64,000 bases of DNA, from positions 76,386,713-76,450,712 of the forward strand of contig NC_092628.1 in NCBI RefSeq assembly GCF_039555335.1, read 5' to 3'. A program made the translations under genes and the position numbers. Shown here piece by piece: positions 9,531 to 20,700 of this stretch; the stretch's first letter is position 1, and each line of letters opens with the position of its first letter. The notes under the pieces are model-generated. The model was given only the letters and a program-made list of their open reading frames with translations, was not told the origin of the DNA and searched no databases. This DNA comes from Amphiura filiformis. Taxonomy: Eukaryota > Echinodermata > Ophiuroidea > Amphilepidida > Amphiuridae.

Positions 9531-11900
9531 GATTTGCTTGTTTAAGTGATAGTAGGATAGGCCTACGGGATGTAGGCTAGTCCTCTGTGTTTGACCGGCT
9601 CCGACGTCTCAATTCACACAGAATTATTCGTACCTGCTAACCAGACAGCAATACTGCGTATTGCTGTATGGAACCAGACATAATCATAATGTGACTTTGA
9701 GTTGAGATATTTTTGCTAGCAGCAGCGACTTCCAATTTAGATACACTACCAGTGTTCAATTTACCTGGATTCGCATCGCAAAATGCGAGTCATTTTTTAC
9801 AAACTGCTACTCAACTACACAGACCAGTAGCAAAAATGCGATCCCAAAAATTGGGTAAAATGCCTACTTGCGATCGTGAACCACGCTGATATACCATCAT
9901 TTGCAAGTTGCCATTTGTCAAAAATGTTTCCATAAATTCTATTTCCAAGAAAATAATCCACAAAAATATGACCCAAAAGTCCCTAAATCGTGATGTTTAC
10001 GCCATTAAACTAAATACAGTATCCTCCCTTGTATGCAAATTTTTTTTTTGTGTTACAATGTATTTCCATGTATTACCAGATAACTAAAAACGTGCATATT
10101 AATTTTATGACGTCATAGAAGTAGCACTGTTTATATGGTGTATAGTTCAGTGGTGAGATGGAAATATCGTGTGTCCTTGGTGACAATCTTCCAAAATTAT
10201 ACAAAATTTTTAGGATTTCATAGATTCCTCACATTATTTTAATGCTTCAGCTAATAAATTAGTGAGTTTCCTCTACTCAAAAATGTAGGACTTCTCTTGA
10301 TTACTGAAGGAAAATTTGCGTTTAGAAAGGGCACGATAATCAGCTTAGGAAGTTTAGGTGCGAATTTTGAACCACATTCGGTCTGCAACACTGCAGTTGC
10401 ATAACATTTTTTAAGCATTGAGTACTGGGATTGAGTAATCTGTGAGAAGATAAGAAAATACAAAAAAATCTATAAAATATGGTGAAAACAAACTGCTACT
10501 CAAAATTTTGGAATTGCTACTCAAATCTGAAAGTGAGTAGCAATTTTTGCTACACAAAAAAATAGATGAAAATCGAACACTGTACACTACACACATACAA
10601 TGTATTACATCCTATAAAATTAATACTTAGTAACCAAATGGGCTCATGATGAAAACCCAAGGATGAAACTGTAACTGTGGTCCACCAATGCACAATGTCA
10701 ATGGACCATTCTTTGCAATGCCATGCCATGCCAGTGATGCCAGGAACAATGGCTGCCACAATTCCAGGTAAGCTTAAAAACGCTACACTAAATCAAACTT
10801 CAAAGGATATGAATGGCCTCACCCGCACGGCGACTTTTACACATTCATCAGACATCTTGATTTTCTTTACTGGTTATCACTCCTGTGCAATATTCTCAGC
10901 AGATCTGAAGTATTCAGATGGTACATCAGTCGATTTCCATCTCCAAACCTGTCACCATCCAGGAAACCATCATCAATTAGCTGGCTCCAGAGTTTCTAGA
11001 ACTCCTGGAGTTTTCCCAAATATGAAAAAAATAAAGACCTTTATCCTTTTCAAAATAGTTTATCCAGAAACAATTTTAATTTTTGATTTACACTTTAATT
11101 ATTATTGTGATATAATATTTTTGACATATTTTTACTGAAGTCTTATTGTTATTTATTTGGTTATTTTAGGTAAGATTTTTCTTAAATACAAAACGCTTAA
11201 AAGGTTATTGTTTACAGTCACTATGGACACACGCATTGTACATTTACATACTGAACAAATATTTAATCCATGTAGGGAAACAATTATTCAAAAAGAGCCG
11301 ATTGTAATAAATGGAGAAAAAAAACACCCTTGGATGATAGCAATATTAGGTTCAACTTTTAGTATAAATGGCCAAAATGGAATCAAACAATAACATGATG
11401 TCATGTCATCATCAGAGTTTAAGACAGCCATGCCAAAGTGAATTTCATCTTCTTTGATATAATTTTATGAACACTTTTCAAATGCTAAAATATTTTTCAA
11501 AATGTTATCATTTTGATATTATGCAAATTGAGCTAAATTGCAAATATTTATAGTCTGCATGATCTTTCAGCAAGAGGGAATTGCCTGGTTCATTTTATAC
11601 AAACTCAGCTAGCCATGGGATTCCCTCTCAATAAATCAATTTATTATTGGGTCCGTTATTGGGTTGCATAATAAATCTTTTCATCACAGACGTCATCATG
11701 TACATAATATTGTGTTATCTCCGTGGTCCCTTGCTAGACCACTAGTAAAATATTATCAACAAAGCATTAATTTAAATACCTGGACCATGTTATAACATGG
11801 AGAATTATCGCACTGACATCCATAAATCACTGATGTTCTAACACTTGGTCCTAGGCTACTATTGAATAGTTTGCCAAGTAAAAATAAAGAAGCTAAAAGG
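9531..11900. other. Intergenic, no recognised gene
   Basis: Holds short inverted copies of a CTACTC/GAGTAG motif at about 9795-9835 and 10490-10555. It also holds one Met/His/Cys-rich open frame ending at a splice donor near 10769 (see findings). Nothing else could be identified. Confidence 0.5.
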
Positions 11901-12124
11901 CAGGGGCGTAGCCAGCTTTCTTGGTCAGGGGAGGGGGGGGCAAAATAACAAAATGTGTATTTTACACTATATTGGCCCGTGAATTTTGCTAGAAAAGGGG
12001 CTCCTTGCCCTTTTTCTTTTCGCCCTCCTGATTTTCTCTTTCATTTTTTTTTTTGTCAGAGGGCACTTTTCTTTCATTTTGTGTGTCGGGGGGGCACTCT
12101 GCCCCACCGCTGGCTACGCTACTG
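11901..12124. mobile_element. hAT-like MITE
   Basis: Left end CAGGGGCGTAGCCAGC, right end GCTGGCTACGCTACTG, giving inverted repeats of about 14 bp of the CAGGGGCGTAGC type common in hAT elements. The flanking 8-mers CTAAAAGG and TGTTAAGG are only a degenerate duplication. Confidence 0.7.
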
Positions 12125-12238
12125 TGTTAAGGTATGTAAAAGATAACAAATAACTGCCTCTCATAATTCATATTGTGCTGACTCTATGTTATTCACTATA
12201 GGCCTACTATTTTCCAAACAAACACTGCTCAAATATTT

Positions 12239-12475
12239 ATAGGGCCCTGAATTTTTTTGACCCTCTTAAATGGGGGCCCTGAAAAAAAATGACCACAAAT
12301 TTTCCTGGGAAAATTGAGTTTATATCCTTTTCTATGGGGTTGACCCATAATTTTCATGTCAAAAAGGGGGGGCCCTGAAATTTTTGAGGTCTGTAAAGGG
12401 GGGCCCGAAAAATTTTTGCAATGAATTTTTTTTGCATCAGGCCCCCCCTTACAAGTGTTTGTGAACGGTCCCTTA
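12239..12475. repeat. GGGCCCTGAA-rich low-complexity repeat
   Basis: The motif GGGCCCTGAAWTTTTT and its inverse recur several times among T and A runs. Likely a degraded transposon end; no coding potential. Confidence 0.45.
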
Positions 12476-12689
12476 TGTGTATGTTCGTTGTTTTGATCAT
12501 TAGGCCTACATAATCATGTCTGGTATAGGCTATATGCTGCCCACTCAGAAAATTATTTTCACTGATTTGTAATGTGTGTAAAAAGAAATGTATTGCCCAT
12601 CCATTGAATTACCCTAACCCTGTAGGCCTACCCTAATCCTAACCCTCGCCCAGTAAGAAATTTAAGCCCCTGGGCTGGGTGGTGTGTGT

Positions 12690-12752
12690 GCATGCATTAC
12701 TCGTTGACTGCCGATAAACGTCCCAATAAATCGGACTTAGTCACCGGTCAGT
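12690..12752. repeat. Repeat shared with 16130-16215 and 16620-16700
   Basis: Reverse-complement match to the segment TTATTGGGCGTTTTATCGG followed by CAGTCAACGAGTAATG at 16660-16696, with a weaker direct copy at 16170-16207. These are three dispersed copies of one short element. Confidence 0.55.
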
Positions 12753-12979
12753 TCTCATGATAGATATCCATGGCTAACGATGGTTAACTATGAAAACATG
12801 TTAAAGGACATCATTATTTATTTTGAGCTCTTTCGAGTATCGACAAGTAATGGATATATTCTGTAGATTTAGGTTTTGTCTGTGACTGCTAAATTAACAT
12901 TATGTGAGGCCGTCGTAGGTCGTACGGGGCTCAAACTCGGTGGGTGGGTGTAGCTCTGTCCTGGCAAGAAGAAGTTTAT

Positions 12980-14040
12980 GTCAGGTATTGAAAGCGACTG
13001 TTATATGTGCAGTACCGCGTGCGGTACTGCACACTTCCGCTCACAGTCCCGCATGCGGAACTGCACCTTCCGTCACGCACTTCCGCATGCGGGACTGCAC
13101 ATCCCGACCTGCATTCCCGCATGCGGTGATGCAGGTCGGGATGTGTAGTACCGCATGCGGTACTGCAACATTTCTGGTGCATTTCCGCCAGGGGATGTGC
13201 AATATTTTTGGTGTATTTCCGCTAGGGGATGTGCTATATTTTTGGTGTATTTCCGCCAGGGGATTTGCAATATTGTTGGTGTATTTCCGTTAGGGCCTAG
13301 GGATTTGCAATATTTTTGGTGTATTTCCGCCAGGGGATTTGCGATATTTTTGGTGTATTTCCGCCAGGGGATTTGCAATATTTTTGTATTTCCGCTGTAT
13401 TTCCGCCAGGGGGTTTGCAATATTTTTGGTGTATTTCCGCCAGGGGATGTGCAATATTTTTGGTGTTTTTCCGCCAGGGGATGTGCAACATTTTTGGTGT
13501 TTTTCCGCTTGGTTTACCTAGGGATATACTTTTTGCGTCGAACTTTGTAATAATTATAAGTTAGAAAGGTAATTATTTAGGCCTACTTAGAACTACTTAT
13601 AGCTATAGCTAGTCGTCTATTTCATTTGTTTCTTAGTTTACGTGAGATGGCTACGTGTTTCGACATGCAGTAAATATATACATTTCATTATGCTCTTCTA
13701 CGGTGGAAATTGAAGACGGTATTGCATCTTTGCATTTGGACGAACCTTGTCCCGCTCGGTGAGCATTTTTGCTTGCTTGCTTGTTTGTTTTTGTTTTTGT
13801 ATTTTATTTTTTGTATTGTTTGTGTGTGTTTTCCGGCTTCTTTTTCTTTGTTTAAATGTAGGAACATGGCATTTTGACACCTCATTTGTTGCAATTGACT
13901 AAGGATTGAAGTCTGTAACCCAAGACTTGAAAGTTGCAGTAAATTGATTTTGTATTCAGAAGCGGCTATGGGACGCAGGGGTAACCTTGTCAATCAAATA
14001 CTTCATACATGCGGTACTGCACACTTCCGCGTCCCAAAAA
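12980..14040. repeat. Insertion inside the 149-bp array, with GCGGTACTGCAC palindromes
   Basis: The 20-mer GCGGTACTGCACACTTCCGC occurs near both ends (about 13020 and 14012). Between 13008 and 13165 CGCATGCGG-type palindromes recur. The block also holds the 34-bp minisatellite. It splits two array units, so it entered after the array formed. Confidence 0.55.
13162..13515 (+). repeat. 34-bp minisatellite, about 10 copies
   Basis: The unit TATTTTTGGTGTATTTCCGC followed by CAGGGGATTTGCAA repeats about ten times, with small indels at about 13290 and 13385. Because 34 is not a multiple of three, three units make a 34-codon period. Several frames on both strands stay open, giving false proteins of repeated FGVFPPGDVQYFWCISARG type. 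Confidence 0.9.
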
Positions 14041-14790
14041 ATAGTTCTTTATGTTCGTTAAGTCATCCGACCCCAGGGCCCCCTCCCAGGGGTCATTTGA
14101 GGTCAAATGACTAAAAACTGTCATATGGGCATGAAACTAGGTCGTACAGGACTCAAACTCGGTGGGTGGGTGTAGTTCTGTCCTGGCAAGAAGATGTTTA
14201 TGTTCGTTAAGTCATCCGACCACGGGGCTCCCTCCCAGGGGTCATTTGAGGTCAAATGACTAAAACTGTCATATGGGCATGAAACTAGGTCCTACGGGGC
14301 TCAAACTCGGTGGGTGGGTGTAGTTCTGTCCTGGCAAGAAGATGTTTATGTTCGTTAAGTCATCCGACCACGGGGCCCCCCCCAGGGGTCATTTGAGGTC
14401 AAATGACTAAAAACTGTCATATGGGCATGAAACTAGGTCGTACAGGGGCTCAAACTCGGTGGGTGGGTATAGTTCTGTGCTGGCAAGAAGATGTTTATGT
14501 TTGTTAAGTCATCTGACCACGGGGTCCCCTCCCAGGGGTCATCTAAGGTCAAATTACTAAAAAGTGTCGTATGGGCATGAAACTTGGTAGGTACAGTCAA
14601 CATTTAAAGCAACATTTTTTGAAGGTCATTTTGGGGTCCTCCAGGGGCATCACGGGGCATCTGAGGTCAAATTAGTCAAAGCTCATATATGGGCATGAAA
14701 CTTGGTAGGTACAGTCAACATTTAGAGTTATAAGTTTAGGTCATTTTGGGGTCATCCAATGTCACCCTGGGGTCATCTGAGGTCAAATTA

Positions 14791-15184
14791 GTAAAAATTG
14801 TCATATGGGCATGTCACCATCAGCCTGGTAATCGCGCCCAGCCGAGAACCGCCAAATATGGGTAGGCCTAACCGCCTAGTCTATTTTAAAACTGATGCAT
14901 CAATGACTATGTTCATCATGTCATATAGAGGCCTTGCATGCGACGTATCATCCCGTAAATATGGCGGACTACTCAAATGCATTCAACAAAAGCATGATTG
15001 CAATCTACCGTGACAGTTCGTCTCACACACATAATCCTGCACTACGATCAAATAGGTTGATGACAACATTTGATTGAATGGACTGCACTCCGCCATAACT
15101 ACGGTGAAGGACACCGGTTGAAAACCTTTGTTTGGAGCCAATCAATAATTTCATGCAGGGCCTCTATTGTATCATTCTCACATA
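14791..15184. other. Intergenic, nothing recognised
   Basis: Unique-looking sequence between the tandem array and a MITE. No exon with supported splice borders or conserved motif was seen. Confidence 0.4.
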
Positions 15185-15333
15185 GAGCGTGTTTATAGTG
15201 AGACAATCTTTCCGTTATTTAGCTAAACTACCGCGTAGTCTAGATTTGCAATGGTTAGTAAAACATAAACAAATATAGACTGCGTGGCAGTCCAGCTAAA
15301 TACCGCATAATCTGCCTCACTATAAACACGCTC
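15185..15333. mobile_element. 149-bp MITE, almost all inverted repeat
   Basis: Left arm begins GAGCGTGTTTATAGTGAG; right arm ends CTCACTATAAACACGCTC, a perfect 18-bp inverse. Further arm sequence (TTTAGCT, ACTACCGCG) also pairs imperfectly. Would form a long hairpin. Confidence 0.8.
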
Positions 15334-16435
15334 ATTGATATAGAAATACTAAATTCGTTCACTATCTATATTTTTACTTCTAGTAGAGCTCCAATCTAAG
15401 GGTTAAAGTTATGTTTTAGGTTAGGTTAGGATTTTTTAAAGTACCCAGTACAGTGAACCTTATGGTACAAATGCGCGCGAAAATTTTAGCATAGGCCTAT
15501 TGAAACTAAACTGGTGAAATATGGGACAAAAGTGGAATAAATTCGCGCAAAGCGCTAAAAATGGCATTTTGTGGCTATAAAATGGCCAAATATGAGGTTA
15601 ATTTCGACACAAACCAATACACAGGCGTCAATATTGGGGGGGGGGGGTGATTATATTGACCATCCCCCTGGCAAAATATTGTGGCATTTATCCCCCCGAT
15701 CTACGCCTAGTGTAATTTAGAGCCCTGTGCCTCCATCGGTCTCCCTCTCCCTCTCTCTCCTCCCCCCCCCCTCCTTCCTTTTTTCTTCCTCCCCTTGGAG
15801 AAAACTCTAATAGGCACAAAGGACCAATATGCGATACGTAATCTATTTCCTCTTCTTTCTATATCTAACCTCCTTGTGCCTACATAATTAGTACTGATAT
15901 ATCATACGCTGGCGAAATTACGTAATTAATCGGATTAATTAACATACTGAGCAATAGGTGAAAACAATTTTGACAAAAGGAGTTGTCCTTGTCAATTTGT
16001 AGACATGTACTTTTGATTATTTACATAGCTTCTTCTGAATCTCCAATCACTGTGTAAAACATCCATCCAAAAATCTGATTGCTATTATTATATGGATGAA
16101 TGGACATATCACAAAAGGATTGCTTATCTCAATAGGGCATGTACTTAAGCATTTTTTTTTAACTGACCGGCGTTATTGGGCGTTTTATCGGAGGTCACCG
16201 AGTAATGCCGAAGATCAAAATCGATTTTATGTATTGTGTATGTATCATAGGACGCTCGTATTAATTGTCTCTATGCGCTTGAGAATTCAACAATATAAAT
16301 AATGGTAGCTCTATTATAATAGGCCTACACATTAATGTTTTAAGCAGATAAAATTCCAAAATATAATACGTTTTCTGCCTTTGCTTGTCACGTGGTAGGC
16401 GTATTATATTTATAAATAAGTTTCAGATGAATAAC
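15334..16435. other. Intergenic low-complexity tracts
   Basis: Contains a G run at about 15637-15647, a pyrimidine tract at 15733-15795 and one copy (16130-16215) of a dispersed repeat. No gene seen. Confidence 0.45.
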
Positions 16436-16437
16436 AA

Positions 16438-16525
16438 GAAGACAAGTGGCCTAGTGGTCTAAGGCGCTAGGCTCATAGAGTACTAAGCGTTGCGCCGTGA
16501 GTTCGAACCCCGCCTCTGCCAAACT
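16438..16525 (+). repeat. tRNA-like sequence (Leu-type head, probable SINE)
   Basis: A-box-like GTGGCCTAGTGGTCTAAGGC and B-box AGTTCGAACCCCGC lie about 55 nt apart, as in tRNA-Leu/Ser genes. The acceptor stem (GACAAGT against the 3' CTCTGCC) does not pair and the anticodon arm is poor. A tRNA-derived SINE head or pseudogene is therefore more likely than a working tRNA. Confidence 0.5.
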
Positions 16526-17604
16526 TTAAAAGAAGTAAATTAAAATTTGACTCTTTTTATTTCATATTTGGGAAATGTGACTGGGAGAATTTATGTATGG
16601 TGTGGAGTGGTGTGATAGGGCATGTACATTAACTGGCCGGCGCGGTCCGGTGACTAAGTCTTTATTGGGCGTTTTATCGGCAGTCAACGAGTAATGTGAG
16701 TAGTTTTTTTGGTAGTGGGAGGCAGGAGCAAGCAAATTTAGCACCATGTTTTGGGACACCCTAAAATATCAGAACCAAAAAGCCAATAATTCACTTTTAT
16801 GGCCATTTTGAGATTTTGGTACAAAAATAATCCCCAACTCAGTTCCTATATAGCATAATATACTTTAGGCCTACTTCAATAATTGCAGGCTCAATTTGGT
16901 CAAATAGCTTCAAATAATACTGAGAACACTTTTTGGCCTAGAGAATAAAACTAGGCATCCATAGGCCTAATTATTGTTTTAGCCGCTGTCATGCACAGAT
17001 GACATCATCATTTCAATCAACGAGGCAAAGATCAAAGCCGAGTTGTTACGCAGAACTTTAGAGGGAGCCTACTTTAGGCCTACTAGGGAGTCAATGAAGG
17101 TAAAAGGATTTTAGGTGCTAGTGCCCTAAAAGCAACACATTTTGATGTAGGCCTATACCATTTTTCAACAATTTTTATACTTTTTCAAATTTTTCCGCCC
17201 TTTTTTCTTTACTAATTCTTTTTGCCGCCCCTTCGTTTTTGTCGCCCTGTTTTTGCCGCCCTTTCTTCTTCCACCGCCCTTCGTTTTGGCCTCCCCCTGC
17301 TTTTACCCGGGGGGGCTCGTGCCCCCAAAGCCCCCCCCCCCCAAATACGCGCATGTATCATGGTCATCACCTGCTGTGCTGTGCATCAAATCTATCTGAA
17401 ATCTATCAAATCTATGCTGTTGAGCGCCATCATGTGCCCTGCAAGCTGTATGTGAAAATTGAGGGATTTTGAAGTTGTCTATGAAGGTTACTCTGCTTGT
17501 TTGCGTTTCAGACAACTGGCAATCCAAAAATCAACAAAGTGGTCAAAGGTCATTTTGGGCCAGAGTGAAAAATTTTCTCGATCCATCTGTGTAATGATAT
17601 CACG
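16526..17604. other. Upstream region of the LysM gene, repeat-rich
   Basis: Holds a dispersed repeat copy at 16620-16700 and a C/G-rich low-complexity block at 17195-17350 with CGCCC runs. The last 80 bases before the LysM start include CGATCC and a GATATC just before the start codon. No TATA box was identified. Confidence 0.4.
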
Positions 17605-17769
17605 ATGGCGGAGATGAAATTAAACGAAACTTCACTTTTAGGAGCTTCAAAAAAGTCCTATGGTCGATCATATGGAACAACACAAAGATCTGTACAAGAA
17701 ACGTACATAAAACACACTATTTCTCCAGCTGACACCTTACAAGGCATCGCTCTAAAATATGGTGTTTCG
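17605..17769 (+). CDS. LysM gene exon 1
   Basis: Starts MAEMKLNETSLLGASKKSYG and ends ALKYGVS in phase 0, at the donor TCG/GTAAGT. It carries the first half of the LysM fold. Confidence 0.88.
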
Positions 17770-20700
17770 GTAAGTAGACATCAAATTGATCAATTCATGA
17801 AAATTAATCAATCATGACTCATGTCAATGCTTCTCAGCTCATAGACATGGGTTTCTGTTCTTGCTTTTATTACATTATGTACATGTTTTCAGTACTATAC
17901 TCATCACCCCGTTGGACTAGCTCGATACGGCTTGGTCATATAGTATCATGGCATTCATGTAGTCCGAATAATCAGACCCAGAACAAAATATTAATTTCTG
18001 ACATGATCGTGTACTAGCTGGGTCTGAACTGTTTCCATATGAAATCTTGATGGCAAATTGGACAATAGAAGCACATGGTTCTACGTGACAGCTTTTTAAT
18101 CCCTATTCAGGTTACGTGAATCACGCTATTGTGGACCATCCTTCTGATACTTGACTGAGTGTTTGGACAAGCGGAACGGTTTTTGTCTACCTCTCTGTTT
18201 GTAAACAAACCAGGAGGTCGAAATCGTCCTCCTCGCCGAATACGAAAGTCAGATGTAATAGTACGGCACTGGCATTCATGCATCATGGATCGAGTAACGA
18301 GTTAGACTAGGACTAGGTATCCCAGGCAAACCGTAGTTAACACATTTGCTAGTCAGCGAAATTCGCCGAGACCGGGGCCAAACACAATGCACATTTACAT
18401 AGAAATTTGAATTTTTTTCGAGAACAGGTCGGTGAAGGAAACCTACATAAATATGTTTTCTATACTTCACTTGACCCAAATATATGATTTTTTATGGTGA
18501 TAATCAAATCGCACATGGAATTTTAGAGGATTTTGATAGCAGTTCCATTAAAAAAAGCTGCTATCGTCATGAGACTAGATCTAGAAACACCCCTAAATGC
18601 CATTTTGGGGAATTTTGCTATAATGAAAGACAAAGATAAAGACAATTTATCGCGTCTGACGTCACCTGTCAATCAAACTCGAGCACGGTTTGTTTACAAG
18701 TGTCGTGATGATGACTTGCTGAGCGCGGATTTATAACCGGGCGCCTTATTGTTGATTTTGCACCTTTCGACATGCAAACCATCTCAAAAGTTAGGGCTTT
18801 ATAGTAAGAAACTTTCTTTGGTGAGGGCACCATGTCCACAATCCCTAGAAAAGCTGCTTTTTGCCTTGTAAAAGTAATGAACTTTTTCGCCATTTGCTGC
18901 TATTCCTTTTCTCCGATCAGCACCAGATAGATCGGTCTTCCTTTCTGCGCTGATTAACCTGTGTAAACCAATCAAGGATCGTAATTAACAGTGACATCAG
19001 ACGCGATAAATTGCATTTATCTCTGTCTTTAATTATAGCAGAATCTTTTTGATGAAAGTCAATCTTTGACAAGTTGTAACTTTGTTACCGAAAGTGCTAT
19101 GACAAAAAGGTTTTCAGTTTTGGCTTTCTTTACTCAAGGGCTTTAATTTGATATGTAAAATGATGCAGTGTGATGGCAAATTTGAATTCACCTAGCATAC
19201 CTATAGATAGGGCTGCTAAGAATACATAATTATGTTATTTAGCGCCCAAATTTGCGTATTTTGGCTCCAATTATGCGTTTTGACATTTTTGAAAAAATCT
19301 AAAAAAAAAAAAAAAAAAAAATTTTTTTTCATGGTTTGGAGAGTCCCTGGACCTAACATCAAGTGCTACCATCATTAAAAAAAAAAAAAAATTGGAAAAA
19401 AGATACAAAAAAATTACAAGTTTGTATCCAAATGGGACCAATTTGTAACTTGTGTTCACTTCAAAATCTATCTAAGATATAGACTTGTGTACAAAACCAA
19501 TGCATTTTTATATCTTCAATAGACTATGCAGTGAACACAAGTTACAATTCAGTCACATTTTGATACAAACTTGTAATTTTTTTGTATCTTTTTTCCAATT
19601 TTTTTAAATCAACCACAAATGCTTGCAGTACCTCACTCTAGGTCAAGGGACTCTCTAAATCCGCAAAAATTTTTTTTTTTAAACGCAATTTTTAATTTTT
19701 TTAATTTTCTTTTTTTTTTTTTTTTTTTTTTTCATTTTTTTTTTAATTTTTTTAATATTTTTTTTTGTTTTTTTTTTTGTTTTTAAATTTCTGAAATTTT
19801 TTTTTTTTTTTTTTTTTTTATGTTTTTGGCGGAAATCGCGGATTTTTGCGTTTTTGGAAAATCGGGGTGCGTTTTTGGCCTCCAAAATCGCGTATTCTTA
19901 GCAGGCCTACCTATAGACTAGTATAAACTATGGTACATAAAGTAAACTATAATTTAATATCATCATCATGCACTTTTTTTTTTTTTGACTTGGGAAAACT
20001 GTAGGGAATTTCACGAACATAAATAATTTGAGAACTGATTGTATAATAAAATGAGGTCATCAAGTTTGGGAAATCTAGCACTGGGCAAATCAATCGAACT
20101 CCCGATTGGCAAACATGCGATATTCGCATCAGCCCTACCGTTGCCTACATTTAGTGAACAGAATATTTTTACCCGTCCATTTGAATAACGAAGTTGAACT
20201 TAGAGCAAATTTTTCATCGCTAATCGCTATGAATATGTCGAGTTTTCAGCTCGGAACTCGGGAACACAAAATTTAAGTTCTAAATTAAACTGTCGATTTT
20301 TAAATGCTCTGTATCATTTAAATTAGGTTTTTTCAGCAATCGGATATATTTTTATTGTAAAGTTGAGAGTCAGATTTTATTTTTGGTGATATTTGATATA
20401 TTTGGTGTCTTCACTTTTGTTTTAAATGTACGGATACTTTTTGTGTGCAGTAAATAGGGATTCTATAGTAATTTTAGTTTTATATCATAACTTGCCTTTG
20501 ATATGGGTGCCCAAAACTGCCCATTAAAGATGAATTTCAACTATGAAAATGATACATGTGGTCGCATGTCACAAGGTGGTCCATTTTGCGTTACAGGCCA
20601 AAAACTTACCAAAATATGATTTTTGGATATTTTGAAGGTTTAAATTAACCCCTTTTATTAATCGACATGACTTTTAAAGAAAAAATATGTTCCGTTTTTG

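Larger units (their letters stand above)
12905..14790 (+). repeat. 149-bp tandem array, interrupted
   Basis: The segment GTTCGTTAAGTCATCCGACC recurs at about 14053, 14202, 14350 and, mutated, 14499, a spacing of 148-149 bp. Units contain GGTCATTTGAGGTCAAATGA, with several AGGTCA half-sites. A first partial unit (CTCAAACTCGGTGGGTGGGT) lies at about 12930, separated from the rest by a roughly 1-kb insertion at 12980-14040. Units after 14580 are diverged. Confidence 0.8.

Noticed and set aside
13073..13550. Long repetitive open frames on both strands (NTPKISQIPWRKYTKNIANP and FGVFPPGDVQYFWCISARG types)
   Set aside because: They are translations of a 34-bp minisatellite that happens to lack stops; no start context, splice sites or non-repeat flanks support a protein.
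16438..16525. Functional tRNA-Leu gene
   Set aside because: A and B boxes are good, but the acceptor and anticodon stems do not pair properly; kept only as a tRNA-like repeat.
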